The position numbers and the translations under genes are program-made. Source: Channallabes apus (Eukaryota > Chordata > Actinopteri > Siluriformes > Clariidae). From it: a DNA stretch of 64,000 bases. The DNA lies in assembly GCA_030522415.1 (NCBI GenBank), contig CM060121.1:25878412-25942411 (forward strand). Direction: 5' to 3'. Numbering within the stretch: position 1 is the stretch's first letter; each line of letters begins with the position of its first letter. The notes below the pieces were generated by a model that saw only the letters and a list, made by a program, of their open reading frames with translations, had not been told where the DNA came from and ran no database searches. This document shows positions 19,110-32,007 of this stretch, piece by piece.

Positions 19110-21924
19110 TCTATTAAGCTGTTCAGGAATTCCTATCTATCTACCAGCTAGTTAAACTTGGACTACCAGTCTGACCTGCTCATACTGTGTTTTGTTTAAG
19201 CAAGAATGTAATAAAAATATTTCAATATTATAAATATAACATTCACAATGTTTGAAAAAACTGTAAAATATAAGTTTGACAATCATAAAATTTGGGTTTC
19301 AGTTCTGTTCAGTTTCAGCATGTTTCAGTTCTTGCGGTCTGTCATCGAGCAGGCCGTGACCAGCATCTTAATGAGCAGACTGTTAACAATTAGTTCTTAG
19401 TGACTCATTCAACATGTAAGTAAAACATGACTAAACATTACAACATTTTTTTTTCCATAGTAGGTATTCATGAACACAATTGCAGGCTTTGTTAAACAAC
19501 AGTTAAACAAATAAATAGTATTTTAATAATTGAATAATAAGTAGGCCAATAATAGTAGTACTAGTTAGACCTAAGAGCCAACAATTAAGTAGTACATCAT
19601 TGTCTAAATGTCATATTTGCTTGTTTTGTGAGCTGTTCTAGTAAAGTTTGAGTAAGTCTTCTTACATTGGACCAGCTGAAACTGAGACGTGATTTTCAGT
19701 GTTTATTAAGAAAAATAGCTCTAGGCATGCATTTTCAAGAAATCCAAAAACCGGGTTCCAAAACTGTAAATAGTTGTACTTTACATCTTGGCACATTAAG
19801 AAAAAAATAATCCCTCCCCCCCCTTTAGATACATGTGTTTTTTTCTCATTTACAAAGAATAGATAAAAAGAGGCATAAGTGGGGCAACTAGACAAACAAT
19901 GAGAGATATTTAAGAGATAATTTACATTTTAAACTTTTTAACCTTATTCAATAAAGGGAAATACAGGCACATAAATATACACTCTTCAGTAATCAGAGTA
20001 TACAGCGCCATCAGTTGTTGTGACCCTGCTGAGAAGATGTGCTGGCCAAGCACTGTGCCAGAAGCCTTCACTCAAAGCATGTTTTCAGTGTTCGTCCTGA
20101 TTCAGGGTCAAAGCATAAATACTGTATAGACAAAAGTCCCCATACCTGTATGTAGGACTCAAGGTAGCAACAAGTGTATTTCCATTCCTTAGACTTGTAC
20201 AAAGTACTTTAAACATGGTTTAGTTCTCCTAATAATTATACCCTAACTTCCGTTTCTGCTAGAACATACAGTTCAAAGTTTAGCTGCAGCTAAATGCAGT
20301 TCTTCTGCATTGTTTAAATATTTTTCACCCTCATTTCTAAATAGTTTTTTTCTTCCAAAGTGCAAATTCAGATTATCTTTCTACCAATCATGTTTTACTA
20401 TAAGATTTAAATAGCTATTGCCAGTCAAATGGCCCTAACATCAATAATGAAGTATGGCTAAATAGGCATTGCACACTTTATAAAATATGTTTCATCTTTA
20501 GGTTCATACAAAAATGAACTTCATTTTGGTTTAAAAAAAAAAAAAATCAATGCCATGATATAAACTCCATAACATACTTTTTGTTTGTTTGTTTGTTTGT
20601 TTTCACCAAAAGGGTACAATAAATACAGAAAATGTCCACATACAAAAAAAAATTAAATATTTGAATACCACAAACAAGCCAAATCTTGTATATATCAATA
20701 AGAAGCAATCTTCATTACAGAAATGTATTGCTGAAATATAAAGGGTTTGTTCTCTTCATCACTCACATGTAATACAGAATTTATATATGGCCTTTTCTGC
20801 TCTGTTAGCATGATGGCATAGCAGCAGGACGAATCCATGCCAACGAACAGTATTAGGTCTCCCAAAGCATTCAGGTTTTGCCATCAGAGTTGTGCAGAAA
20901 AGAGCAAAGAAGTCTTGGAATGTGGCCATACAAGGCAAAATGGAAGACTTTACACAATACACAGGATTCTCAAGAAAGAACGCATGCGTAGGCATTCAAG
21001 ATTTACCAGTGACTCACAGTGACTGGAAATCTGGCGCACCTGTAGTCCTTAGAGAGTAAATAAATATATCTGAACATGGTTCTAATCACTACAGGTGTAT
21101 AAGGACAAGTGTAACAATGTTTTTTTTACTGGATCTCTGCTGCTGATTGACTGAAATACCTTCTGTTAAGCAGAGGGGGGCAGTAGAACAAAACTGCCTG
21201 TACACAGTTGTGGCCTTATATCATTTTTTTTTTTTTTTTTTCATGTGAAGGCTCTGATAAAGCAACAAGGAATGGTACTGTACTTTAGGATATCGGCATT
21301 GACCCTTTAACCACCTTGTCAAGAGTTAAAAGCAAGCAAGAAACCCTGTGCATGCATATACAAGGATTTGTATATAGGTATCATTATTTTGAAACAACAT
21401 CCAGTATCCATTCTAGAACCCAAAAAATGAACACAGTGTGACATCACATGATTAGAAATCATTGTGGAATGTGGCATTGCAATCTAGTAGAGATGTACAG
21501 ATCTGATATCATTATCTCCTTCTGATGTTTGACCTAACTTGACATTATATGAAGAAACATTTTGGCTTGGAATCCAAGGATGACTTTGGAGCTGCTCGCA
21601 CCTATATCAACAAAGTTCTTTTATCAAATTCATTTCTTTAAAAACACTATGGTCAAGCATAGATATAGAAATAGGTTCAAGTGTTTCAAACAACAGGAAG
21701 ACCAGAAGATCAGTCAAAAGTATTCTTTCAGTCTTAAAGAATTCCCTGGATAATAAGGCACAAAAGATATTTTAAAAATACTATAAACATGCTAATACAC
21801 AGTAAACAAATGTACAGTGTATACAGTATACCTAAAAATTATATTATCTGTGCATGTGCGTGTGTGTATGAATGTAAACGCCCAAAATCTTGTAAAGAGG
21901 AACTGTCTACAGATGTCTACAGCG
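19110..21924. other. Downstream region and probable 3'UTR of gjc1
   Basis: No coding frames are credible. The stretch immediately downstream (minus strand) of the connexin stop is free of recognised transposons, unlike most of the window, as expected for a long 3'UTR. A minus-strand AATAAA (plus TTTATT) is near 19699. It contains T and GTTT simple repeats at 20580-20602 and 21223-21241. The UTR limit is a guess. Confidence 0.35.
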
Positions 21925-23352
21925 TCAGATCCATACAGATGGTTTCCCCTCTCCAGATTTGCTACTACTGCTGCTCCCAGCACTGCCTTCTTTACCATGT
22001 TTCAACCGAGCTTTCCTGTCTTTTTGAGGAATGGTGGGGATGTTACTTTGTGGCTTATCATCATTGTTGTGGTTGTCTTGTATCTTATTATGGCTATTGC
22101 TGGCATTGTGCTGGAGAGCATAGGCCTGAATAGCTGCCTCCAGCTGGACAGCATCCTCGTTGACTGGTGGCGGTCGTGCATCACTTGCCGAAGGGAAGTT
22201 GTCCTCATTGGATCCAAATTGCTGCTGCTCCTCTTGTGCGATGTTGGCACGGTTCTGTTTGCATGCCATCTTGGCATTGTTTAGGTCAGTGTAGGGCAAT
22301 GCTTCCGGCTTTATTACGATGTTATATCCTGGTGGTGCAGATGGGGTGCTCCAGGAGAACGGATAACCCACATAGTCTGCCTCTCTGACTCTGTTCCCGA
22401 CATCGTCCACCATTTCTCCTTCACTGAGTGCTGGCCCGCTTACTCTGTCTGACATGCCCGCGGCACCCAGCAGGCCTAGTTGATATTCTTCATCGGCGGT
22501 TGCAGCATGACGTTTTTGTAGTGCATCTTTGATGGTGCCTACACCAAGGTGAATCATTTCCCACACATTAAGTAACAGGCAAAGGCAGCTGACACCATAC
22601 ATAATACGCAAGAAGATGGTCTTTTCTGTGGGGCGTGAAACAAAGCAATCCACACGGTGCGGGCAAGGTTCACCTGAACACACAAAGATGGGTGCCACAT
22701 GAAAGCCATATAGCAGATACTGGCCAGCCAGGAAGGCCGCTTCCAAGGCTGACCGTGTCAGTAGCTGCAGAACATACACTCGCATCAGGCCATCATCCCG
22801 TATGCGCCGCCGCCCGTCATGACGTTCTTTGGGTTTGGGACGTGGTGGAACCAGCTCCCTTCGAGTGTTATCCATCTCAGGCATCTCATAGATCATTGGG
22901 TCATCCTCTCTCTCCTCCGCTGAATTCTCGTGCCCTGCCAGGTGCTGACGTGCCCCAAAGTAAAGCTTCCTTGGCCGCCGGTGTGTGTACCCTCCTTCTG
23001 CTCCACCCCCTGATGGATCTCCATCACCAGTCCCTGGAATCTCCTTAGTGCGGGAGATTTTATTAGCTGCATAACCCATGTAGAGGAGCGATGGCATAGC
23101 AGAGAAGATGATCTGGAAGACCCAGAACCGGACATGTGAAAGTGGCGCAAAGGCATCATAGCAGACGTTTTCACAGCCAGGCTGGCCTGAGTTACACACA
23201 AATTTGCTCTGCTCGTCATAGTAAATGGACTCTCCACCAACTGCTGTCAGCACAATGCGGAATACAACTAATGTTGTAAGCCAGAGTTTCCCCACTGGTG
23301 TGGAATGGTTCTGAATCTCCTCCAACAGACGTGTAAGGAAGCTCCAGCTCAT
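21925..23352 (-). CDS. gjc1: Gap junction gamma-1 protein (connexin 45 type)
   Basis: A complete 475-residue connexin in one coding exon, as usual for the family. Six of these form a connexon that docks to a neighbouring cell's connexon and passes ions and small molecules; the mammalian orthologue acts in heart conduction tissue, vessels and neurons. The start is the ATG giving [13 protein letters not shown], the standard connexin N-terminus. A longer frame upstream has no ATG and runs to the splice acceptor. Extracellular loop 1 has Cys53, Cys60 and Cys64 (C-x6-C-x3-C) and loop 2 Cys225, Cys230 and Cys236 (C-x4-C-x5-C). Four membrane segments lie near 22-42, 75-97, 190-212 and 246-268. The cytoplasmic loop has a Gly/acidic insert (about 105-165). 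The C-terminus, Ser-rich and ending SVWI, matches GJC1 and is a PDZ-binding type tail. The eftud2 neighbour supports orthology. Confidence 0.95.
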   Translation of the reverse strand: MSWSFLTRLLEEIQNHSTPVGKLWLTTLVVFRIVLTAVGGESIYYDEQSKFVCNSGQPGCENVCYDAFAPLSHVRFWVFQIIFSAMPSLLYMGYAANKISRTKEIPGTGDGDPSGGGAEGGYTHRRPRKLYFGARQHLAGHENSAEEREDDPMIYEMPEMDNTRRELVPPRPKPKERHDGRRRIRDDGLMRVYVLQLLTRSALEAAFLAGQYLLYGFHVAPIFVCSGEPCPHRVDCFVSRPTEKTIFLRIMYGVSCLCLLLNVWEMIHLGVGTIKDALQKRHAATADEEYQLGLLGAAGMSDRVSGPALSEGEMVDDVGNRVREADYVGYPFSWSTPSAPPGYNIVIKPEALPYTDLNNAKMACKQNRANIAQEEQQQFGSNEDNFPSASDARPPPVNEDAVQLEAAIQAYALQHNASNSHNKIQDNHNNDDKPQSNIPTIPQKDRKARLKHGKEGSAGSSSSSKSGEGKPSVWI

Positions 23353-23394
23353 GACGTCGGACGACAGTGTCCCAGATGGCAAAGTTCACAGACT
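23353..23394 (-). other. gjc1: 5'UTR part of gjc1 coding exon and its splice acceptor
   Basis: Upstream of the start codon the minus strand shows a T-rich tract and TTTTGTAG at 23395-23402. This puts an acceptor 42 bases before the ATG, the usual connexin arrangement in which the 5'UTR is split by an intron. Confidence 0.75.
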
Positions 23395-25810
23395 CTACAA
23401 AAGAAAAAATGGAAAGTGAATGATCAAAAGTGCCTTTAAAGTGAAACACAGTTTTTAAAATCAATTGTTGTAATGCTTTAAGACTTGACCTGGCCTTAGT
23501 TACATTCATGAGTTACAATATGGGTAACAGTGAAGAGAATACAAACATCAAAAGTTTCTTAAAGATTGTTTGAATGTTTGTGATATACATTTATTTTATT
23601 ATTTATACACAGTATACTGTTTGAGGCAGAGTTATGATCTGGTGTTGCTTCAGTTGGTCAGGTCTAGACTGAGCAACATTATGTGGCAATAAAATGAAGT
23701 CAGCTGACAACCTGAATGTACTGAATCTCCAGGTTATTACATATATGATTTTTTTTTCGTCCCTGATGGCACAGGCATTTTCCAGGATGGCAGGGAATAA
23801 TTAATGCAACTCTGGATAGAAATAAATGCCATTGCACAAGTTTGTTGAAACTATACCATGCTGATGCACATTATAATCAAAGCTAAAGACGGTCTAAGAA
23901 AATAAAGATATGAGCATGGCCAAACAGTGTATTAAACAAGTGTGCAATAATAATAATAAGGACAATGATGTGAGTAACGTGATAAATCGTTTATTTAATA
24001 TTCAGTACTGTAAGGATAAATCAGCGCAGGTCTCAGTAGTTGATGTTTTCTGTATTTCCGCATTAGTGATACCAAAAGACTAACTTTGAAAAGCAGCAGG
24101 CATTCTCTCCATCTCTCATTGTCTTACACACAGATACACATACAGTATGCACACGCAAACACACACAAACACTGTCTTCATACATCAGTGAGAAATACAG
24201 ACTTTGCTGCTGCTCCGCGCTGTGTTTACAGAGTATCTGGTTTCTCTCCACTCATTTTTCCAAGCTAAATGTTTACATTTTGTCTCCTAATAAAGCATTT
24301 AAGGTATTGCTTGCTATGGCTATATAAGGACAAGTCTGAGAATTGTCAGGCCATTCCGGATATCTATTTGGTACGGAGAAAGAAAGAAAGAAAGAGAGAG
24401 AGAGGGAGAAAAAGATGGGGGTGGGGTATGTGCCGGGGGTGTGGAACTGTTACCCTTAGACACACTTAAAGACGTTAGCCTAACAGGCTGTAACTGTGGA
24501 TCCTGGGACATTCCTAATGTCTTTTGCCAAGAGGAGAGCTTTGAATTTGGCAATGGTGATGCTGCTCTTCTTAGCTCCTTCTTTAGCAGGCCTTGCCATC
24601 CTTTCACCTCAGATCTGTGTCTAGGAGTGTTAGTACTAGTACTGAGGGTGACAAAAGACTTAGCAAATGAGGAGTGATTCAAACACACACACACACACGC
24701 ACAAACGCACCCACACACTCACATGCATTATAGACATCTGGACTGGAAAATCAAGTACTGAGTCCACGTAAGTGATCCCCAAGATTGTATACACACATAC
24801 TGTATTAGACTGTAATGAAAACAGGTTTCTAACAATTCAGTTATTTACTGAAACTTTGAAGTTGTCTGTGTAGAAAAGATCTGAACAGGTACAGGAAAAA
24901 ATGAGATATATCCATTTTTTTTAAGATATTGCAAAATGAAAGAAGATTGTTGCATGCAAGGATGTTAAAACGTGGAAATGGCAAAATCTTGTTTAAAAAT
25001 GGTTTGGGATATATCAGTATGTTGGATGCTGGACAATTTTGTTACAATGGATAAATACTGTAGGTCTGCAGTAAATATGCAAAGTATCAATAATAATGTT
25101 GGTTGAGTTTTAATTAAACAAATTTAGTAGATTTTTGTAATGATTAATTACAGAAACATGGAAAAAAGTGCTGAGTTTTCTCGCACACTAAACCAGGTTT
25201 GTTAAGGAAGCGGTTAACAAATAAAAAAAAAAACAGCAGTAAAACAATACAAAAAGTACTTTAGTTTTTCGATGCAACATCAGCCTCTTTCCCCAACCGG
25301 TTTCAGTTTCACTTTGATTTTAATAACAGAGCCATCTTATCATTTATGGTCATTTAAGGTCTGATCAGGTATTCATCATTTTTGCAAGTTCAGAATCTCT
25401 GATTGGAGAACAGGGCCGAGTAAACATAATTACCAGGCATAGCAATAACTTCCCACACACAACAGAACAGTAATTCATGATCTCTGACTGTTGTAACTCT
25501 GCTTAATTTTCATTCAGAAATTGTGAAATGCATCACAGCACATAAATGCAGATCAATCAATGCCGGGGTTTAAGCCTTCTAAAGGAAGAATGTATAATAT
25601 CTTTATACCATTTATATTGCCGTTTGTTGTGTTTTGCTGTACACACTACCACACAGACCTAATTTCATGGTCTTTCTTGATTTTAATTTCCTTCTGCATT
25701 GTAAAAAATTCTAAAGGCGTTTAACATCTATAATAATCTACTTTGAACAGTTGATATTCAGATGTTTCTGCTACTTATGCACAGTATATCCCCTCTAATC
25801 TGAGGTGCTG
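23395..25810. other. Putative gjc1 intron, no gene recognised
   Basis: Low-complexity patches include GAAA/GAGA at 24379-24413 and CA-rich runs at 24127-24170 and 24683-24720. No coding frames stand out. Confidence 0.4.
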
Positions 25811-25814
25811 TTTT

Positions 25815-26055
25815 TTAATTGGTGATTTCTGATGATCTGGTAACTCTAAATGAACTTCTCCTCTGCAGCAGAGGTAAGTTTTGGTCTTTCTTTCTAAGGA
25901 TGGTCTTCATGAGTTACCTAATGCCATACAAATGCTATTTCACAGTTTTGAAAAAAAATAAGTATTGTTTAAAACATAGAAAATTCTATTTAAAACATAG
26001 GAAATAAATCCAACCTTGTATCCAGCCTTTGTATGTCCAAACTTTTATATATAAA
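25815..26055 (-). mobile_element. Tc1-like relic (family T3), N-terminal end
   Basis: TAATTGGTGATTTCTGATG, CTCCTCTGCAGCAGAGGTAA and TGTCCAAACTTTT follow, in order, the minus-strand helix-turn-helix part and terminal end of a common fish Tc1 element. It is heavily deleted. A short related piece (TAATTGGTGATTTATGATGC) is at 26943-26980. Confidence 0.45.
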
Positions 26056-26339
26056 TTTGTGTGTAAATGTCCATGCCAAAATGTTTAATCAGTACTAAGA
26101 AGAGCACCACAATTCAATAGTTCATGAGTACCAGGGTAAAATATCTAATATGGTGTTATAATCGTATTTTGCTCTGTAAAGAAAAAAAAACACTAGGGGA
26201 CATACTGTAGAAATAATCCGTCATGTTGTGACATCGTGTTGTGATGTAATCCAATGTTTAAATAAGATTTATTTTTTTTGTTTACTATTGTGTTTTACTA
26301 TTTAAAAAAAAAAAAAAAAAGGTTACTTTTCTCATGTTG

Positions 26340-26845
26340 TGTTAAATATTCCTGGGTCTTCATATTTAATTAAATGAATTTATGTAGATTTAATTAGAGA
26401 AATGTGAACAAATGTTTTACTGTAACGGACTGCAAAGTGCCTAAAGATACAGTTTAAAAATTGGTTGTTTATGTAACGACCTCAGCAGCAACCTCATTTC
26501 CCCTCTCGTCTGTTTCAACCACTCAGCATTCAGCATCAGCAGTACACTAATCACCATCATCATCCGCACCAGTTTCTCACTGCTTTATGTCTTAAGTTAG
26601 ATGTTTTTTATGCTTAAATGATACATAGGTCACTGTGTGGCTTAACAAATGTTTTTAAAATAATAAAAAGTAAAACATCTAAAACTGGTCAACTTGACAA
26701 AAATGACAGTCTAAAAATTTCTTCAGTTAGCCTGGAAAACTACTGTATCTTTCATGACTACATTAAAAAGAAAGAAAGTCTGACCCGTTGGATGCAAAAT
26801 ATGAAAAAATGAGGGGTGGCCCAGGACCTTGCACGATTCAAATAA
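26340..26845. mobile_element. MITE-like dispersed repeat M1, copy 2
   Basis: It shares with 4926-5370 and 30420-30870 the sequences AAATGTGAACAAATGTTTTA, CTAAAGATACAGTTTAAAAA, ACCTCATTTC, CTCGTCTGTTTC and ACCACTCAGCATTC, and closes with GGGGTGGCCCAGGACCTTGC, the inverted partner of the copy 1 start. Confidence 0.75.
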
Positions 26846-26984
26846 TTACTATAAGAACCAGAATTTAGTCTTTCTTTCTTGGGCTTTGTCCGTTTAATCC
26901 TAGGAGCCACCACTTTGGTTTAAAGAAAGAAAGAAAGCTGTTAATTGGTGATTTATGATGCCGGTAACTCTAAGTAAGTTACCA

Positions 26985-27175
26985 GGCTGAGACTTACCAG
27001 CGCAGGTTTTACACTGGATGCCCTTCCTGTCACAATCCTCACATTTTTCTGACTGGGCATGAAACAGGCACCAGTCTTTCCTAAGGACCCAACAGTGACA
27101 ACCCAGTGGTGGCGGCGCTTGAACACCAATGTGCCAATCAACAACCCGGAGGCTCAACTGCCTGAGCCACCACTA
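26985..27175 (-). repeat. Degenerate tRNA-headed SINE (minus)
   Basis: Reverse complement begins GGTAGTGGTGGCTCAGGCAG and has GGTTGTTGATTGGCACATTG, then GGATTGTGACAGGAAGGGCA and GCATCCAGTG, the order of the teleost SINE with a TGGATGCCCTTCCTG core. Flanks are purine repeats. Confidence 0.5.
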
Positions 27176-27179
27176 CCCT

Positions 27180-30100
27180 GTACCAGCATGAAGTTGAATG
27201 TTTAACAAATTATAGATTTATTTTTATAGACCTGTAGGGCAGAATGAACTCTACAATCCTTCATAAAGTGTTATATAATTTTCTGCGATACTATGAAATT
27301 TCCTTTAATGTCCATTTAATGACTATAATATTGTAGTCGGCCCTGGCATGTGTCTGCAGCACACACACACAGAGTTGTCTCTTCACTTGTGCCCTCCCCT
27401 TGGGCAGTGGAGAACGGCACAAAGAGCACATGCTCAGCAGAACAGTCATCAGGGATAACCTGCTTTCCTAAGCTGTACTTGTCTATCTACATCATTCCTC
27501 TCTACTGAAATGAAGGTATGCTCTTTCTCTAAAGGTAAACAAACCACAACATTTTACTTACTGTAAATTACTAGTGGCAAATTAACCTACGTGTTTGTGT
27601 AACATGCCTACAGTACGTCTGGCAAGCAGCACAGAAACCATCGATACTACTAATGTCACTACTGAGAAGCACGCATTTTCCTCATTTCTGAATTGGCTGG
27701 GTTATCCTTTTCTGAAAGAACATCATAGGTTCAGTCTAATAAACTGGATTCATTTGTGTCTTTCTGACAAATATCCTAACAAAGCACATATAAAACGTAA
27801 AAAATAGAGTTTTTCTTGGGAAGTAAAAAAAAAAAAAAAATGCTGTATTTTAGTCCCTGCATTTGAAATCATTATTCTAGATTACAGTTTAAAAAGAATG
27901 TTAATTGTGATTAAAAGCCACGGTTTATTTGATTTCCTTTTAGCTTAGAGTGCAATAAATGAGTGTTAAAAACCTTTCATGATCTACAGTGAAGAAAGAA
28001 AGAAAGAAAGAAAGAAAAAAAAGAAACCTTTTCACCCCAGCTGAACTGAAAAATTCTTTTCTTTTTTTTTTTTCTCCATGTGTCTGAAAATGCATGAGAA
28101 AATGAACAGCTCTTGTTTTGTTAAGCAGAATAGACTAAAAATAGAATTCTTGACCATTTACGGAAATCATGCAGCACAAAGAATGAAATGAGAAAAAGAA
28201 TGAGGCAACATGTGCTCTGGGTGTGTGTGTATATATATTCACACACTCAACAACTTGATGTTGGATGGATTTGTATAACGGAATGCTCTACGCCATCAAA
28301 CAGAGTAGTATATCAACCAGAACCCTGTAACAGATCACAGGAACTAACACACAACTCTAACGAACGAACACACGCACACACACATATATACACGCGCACA
28401 CACCACACACAACTATGTACTTACATACACTCGGGCGTCCGTGCTGCCTCTCCTCTTTGTGTCAGCCTCTCCACCCCTTTTCCTTTCATCTCCCTGTTCT
28501 TCTCTCTTTTTCTTTCCTTTTAATACTTTTACAACAACCTTAGAGACCAGCAGCCATTACCCTTAAACCCAGGAAGCAACCGGATCCCCAACATTTCTAC
28601 ACACGATCTGACAACCATGTGGGACCGCAGTGTATGTGTGTGTGTGTGGCGTGTACAAAGAAGTGGGTGGGGGGTTGTATGCGGTTCCTCCTCTTCTCTC
28701 TGTGGAACACACAATGGACCCCTCTTACCTCTCATTCCCCCCGAAAAACAATTGGGTCAGAGATGAGAGGGAGGTTTGTGAGAGGGGTTAATGTCCTTAC
28801 AGGCAGGGTGATAGGTGAAACAGGGGGTGAAATATGAAATTGGTTAGAGGAGTGTGCACGGTACGGTGATGGGGGATGGGATGGGATGGATTAAAGGCAG
28901 ACCCTGTAACGGCGATCGCTTCTACAGCCTGCGACACGCGGAACCAAATATTTCCCTTCTCTAACCTTATCTACTCCTTCTGACTCCCTTTATTCTCTCA
29001 GAGTGCAGCGCTCCAAGGACCCTCACATCCTAATATCTGGTTTTCTATTCATCTTGCCATCTTTGGCGACGATTAAAAATTAAGCTCCCGGCAATCTCTC
29101 TATAGTCTTTGTCTTTCCTTTTTTTCTTTTAAAATCATTTCCTCTCACGGTTTCCAGAGATGCCCGATTACACCCAGAGGATTTTTCAGCTGTGGTACAC
29201 CCACGTACTGTACAAGCTAAAACTGATTATGACTCTGTAGGAAAAGCGACAGATCTCAAGCCTTACAAACTTTCAAACATAGTATGATTTTGTTATACGG
29301 ATGATGTCTCGTTAAGGGGAAAATCGTACCATGTGCGTCTCCATGATAAATGTTCCCAGAGACGGAAGGAATATTTTTTCCTTTAACTTAAAAATGCATA
29401 TGTACTGTAGTTATAACAAGATCAGACTTTTCTATAAATCACACTCACTAATCCAAGACCCATGTCACCAGAAACCTTACGGCAGCTACCAGACTGTTAA
29501 ACATGCCTACAGATATGCAGGAATGAGAAAAACTATAGGAAAGAAATGACTTTTTTATTATCTCTGTAATTTCTCCGATACAGCAATGAAATCAGACAGG
29601 ATGAGAAGAAAGATTTGCACCCCAGTAATCCTACTTGTATTTTGTATCTTCTCTTGGGTTTTATTAGAGATCTCAGTGATGTGCAACACAAAGAGATGTA
29701 CAGTTTAATTTTGACAAGCTGTCAAGCCTAAATATTTTATTTGAGGAAATGTAGAGAAATGATTTTCATCCGCTTTCTTCAGGCAAATGAAACGGCAAAA
29801 AAAAATTAGTCTCAGGTAAGAAATTTCTAGGTGATGTCATGTTCACCCTACAAGGGTGCAATGGATCTCTCAATGGAAGACTCTTGTGTGATGTCACTTA
29901 AGCATACAGGGACTGACCCATTATTTTTAAAGGGGGAAATGTTATGGTGTGACAAGGTTGAAAAAAATTTAAATGATGGCAAAATGTTAAATGCATAAAC
30001 ATATGATCAGCAATGAGGGATAAGTGCAATTTGGAAGGTAATTGTTGGTCAACCTAATAATAATTTCATAGTTAGTTTTATTTCATAATAAGTATTTTAA

Positions 30101-30415
30101 ATGATTCATGATAAAAAATTCACTATTTAAGCATGAGACAATTTAGATTTTTCAAAATCTGTGGCAATATGTGTTTTGTTTTGCAATATGATGCAAAGAC
30201 ACTTATTCTATGCAATGATGGCTTAAAAAGGCATTTTGTGGTTTCATTTAATTGAAAGAATATAGAGGGCACCTAGAGAAAGGAAGTTTTAACCATGATC
30301 TTGAATGAAAAAGTCAAGATGTCCAATGTAAAAATCAAATGTTCAATACTCAATGCAAAAAAATTTTTGTTCATTATTGTGTGAATGAAAAAATAATAAT
30401 AATAAAAAGGCAACT
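27180..30415. other. Putative gjc1 intron, simple repeats only
   Basis: (GAAA)n at 27990-28022, CA-rich 28370-28410 and a GGGAT run near 28870-28890. Short frames here are composition-driven. GC content rises around 28440-28960 without a CpG-island-like density. Confidence 0.4.
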
Positions 30416-30419
30416 TTTC

Positions 30420-30808
30420 ACGTTATATATTGCCATGTCTTCATATACTGTACCATTAAATTAAACGTTGTAGACTTAATTAAAGAAATGTGAACAAATG
30501 TTTTATTGTGACAGACTGCAAATTGCCTAAAGATATATTTTAAAAATTGTTTGTTTATGTAACAATCTCAGCAGCAACCTCATTTAACCTCTCGTCTGTT
30601 TCGACCACTCAGCATTCAGCATCAGCCGCCTGATCATCGATCATCATCTGCACCTGTTTCTCAATGGTTCATACCTTAGGTTACATGTTTTATATGCTTG
30701 AATGATACACATAGTAGGTTACTGTGTAGCTTAACAAATATAATAATTCCTCTAAAACTGGTCAGGTACAGGGACTGGACTGAAAATGAAAGCCAAAGCA
30801 AAGCAAAA

Positions 30809-30850
<42 letters not shown>

Positions 30851-30870
30851 GGGGTGGCCCAAGACTTTTG
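30420..30870. mobile_element. MITE-like dispersed repeat M1, copy 3
   Basis: The body is the same as in copies 1 and 2 (AAATGTGAACAAATGTTTTA, GCCTAAAGATATATTTTAAA, CAGGGACTGGACTGAAAATG). An (AAT)n microsatellite of about 13 units (30811-30850) grew inside it, and it ends GGGTGGCCCAAGACTTTTGC. Confidence 0.8.
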
Positions 30871-31320
30871 CATAGTTTTGCATATATGGAAAATATCAAA
30901 CAGAAAATGTAAGCAAAAAAAGAAAAAGAAGGAAAATTAAATAATCCACACATGACTAAGCCCTAGCTTTCAGGCAAGAAGGCATTAGATAAAATGCCCT
31001 TGTACCACAGAAGCATAGAGGTTCTTTGTACTAAGTCAGTCTCTTTGCAGCCTTTCTGAAGTTCCCTACATAACAGCGTGCTGAATAGTTGCTATTATGA
31101 CATTGATCACTATTTTTAATTCTACATGTTTAAAATGCCTGCACTTGTTTATAGTCTGAAGATTTCTGTAAAGCTAATAATCCATAAGGGGTCTCTTTAG
31201 TCAGTGCTGAAATCAGATGTGAAGCTGTAACTTTTCAGTTGTCCAACATGAAATGTCTTCAGGGTGGAGGGTTTGTCTTATTAATTTCAATAGAGTTTTT
31301 TTTTTTAATTAGATGGTGAG

Positions 31321-31671
31321 GGGCGGCACGGTGGTGTGGTGGTTAGCACTGTCGCCTTGCACCTCCAGGGTCCGGGTTCGGTTCCCGGTCAGGCTCGATT
31401 CCCGTCTCTGTGTGCATGGAGTTTGCATGTTCTCCCTGTGCTTGGTGGGTTTCCACCGGGTACTCCGGTTTCCTCCCAAAGACATGCAGATTAGGCTAAT
31501 TGGCGTTCCCAAATTGACCATAGTGTGTGAATGAGTGTGTGTGTGCTCTGCGATGGATTGGCACGCTGTCCAGGGTGTACCTTGCCTCGTGCCCAGAGTC
31601 TCCTGGGATAGGCTCCAGGTCCCCGCGACCCTAAATACAGGATAAAGCGGTATAGAAGATGAATGAATGAA
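31321..31671 (+). mobile_element. SINE family A, full-length copy with target site duplication
   Basis: Complete head, body and GAATGAATGA tail. TAGATGGTGAG is found at 31310-31320 and again at 31672-31682 flanking the element. The head contains a short internal duplication (GGTTCGGTTCCCGGTCAGGCTCGATTCCCG), a double B-box-like segment also seen in the 52199 copy. Confidence 0.9.
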
Positions 31672-32007
31672 TAGATGGTGAGGGAGCATAACAGAAGCTG
31701 TTGTAACAGAAGTGTTAAAGTGTTCATTTGTAGATGTTCCACAACATTAAATGTATTTAAAAAGCATTACTGTGTGTGTTATTTATTAGTGACCAAAATG
31801 GAAGTTTTTGCAAATTGCTCTAGTTTAAGAGAAATAAAACACCTTGTGACTTCACTTCATATTGGGAACAACAAACTTGAAAATTTTCTTGTAACTTCAC
31901 TCCCTTTTGTGCTTTATTCCTTACTACAGTGTTGCATCTTATTTTTGTAACTTATTTGGTTAGTTTGTGATTTATTTCTATACCACTAATCTTATCCTGT
32001 TAAGATG

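Noticed and set aside
21817..23048. Plus-strand frames opposite the connexin gene (21817-22284, 22635-23048)
   Set aside because: They are antisense shadows of the gjc1 coding sequence; no splice or family support.
23353..23382. Longer connexin start ten residues upstream
   Set aside because: The codon there is TTG, and the connexin N-terminus MSWSFL matches the family exactly at the later ATG.
28188..28523. 111-residue frame in the gjc1 intron
   Set aside because: Composition driven by CACA repeats and T/C-rich tail; no splice sites or homology recognised.
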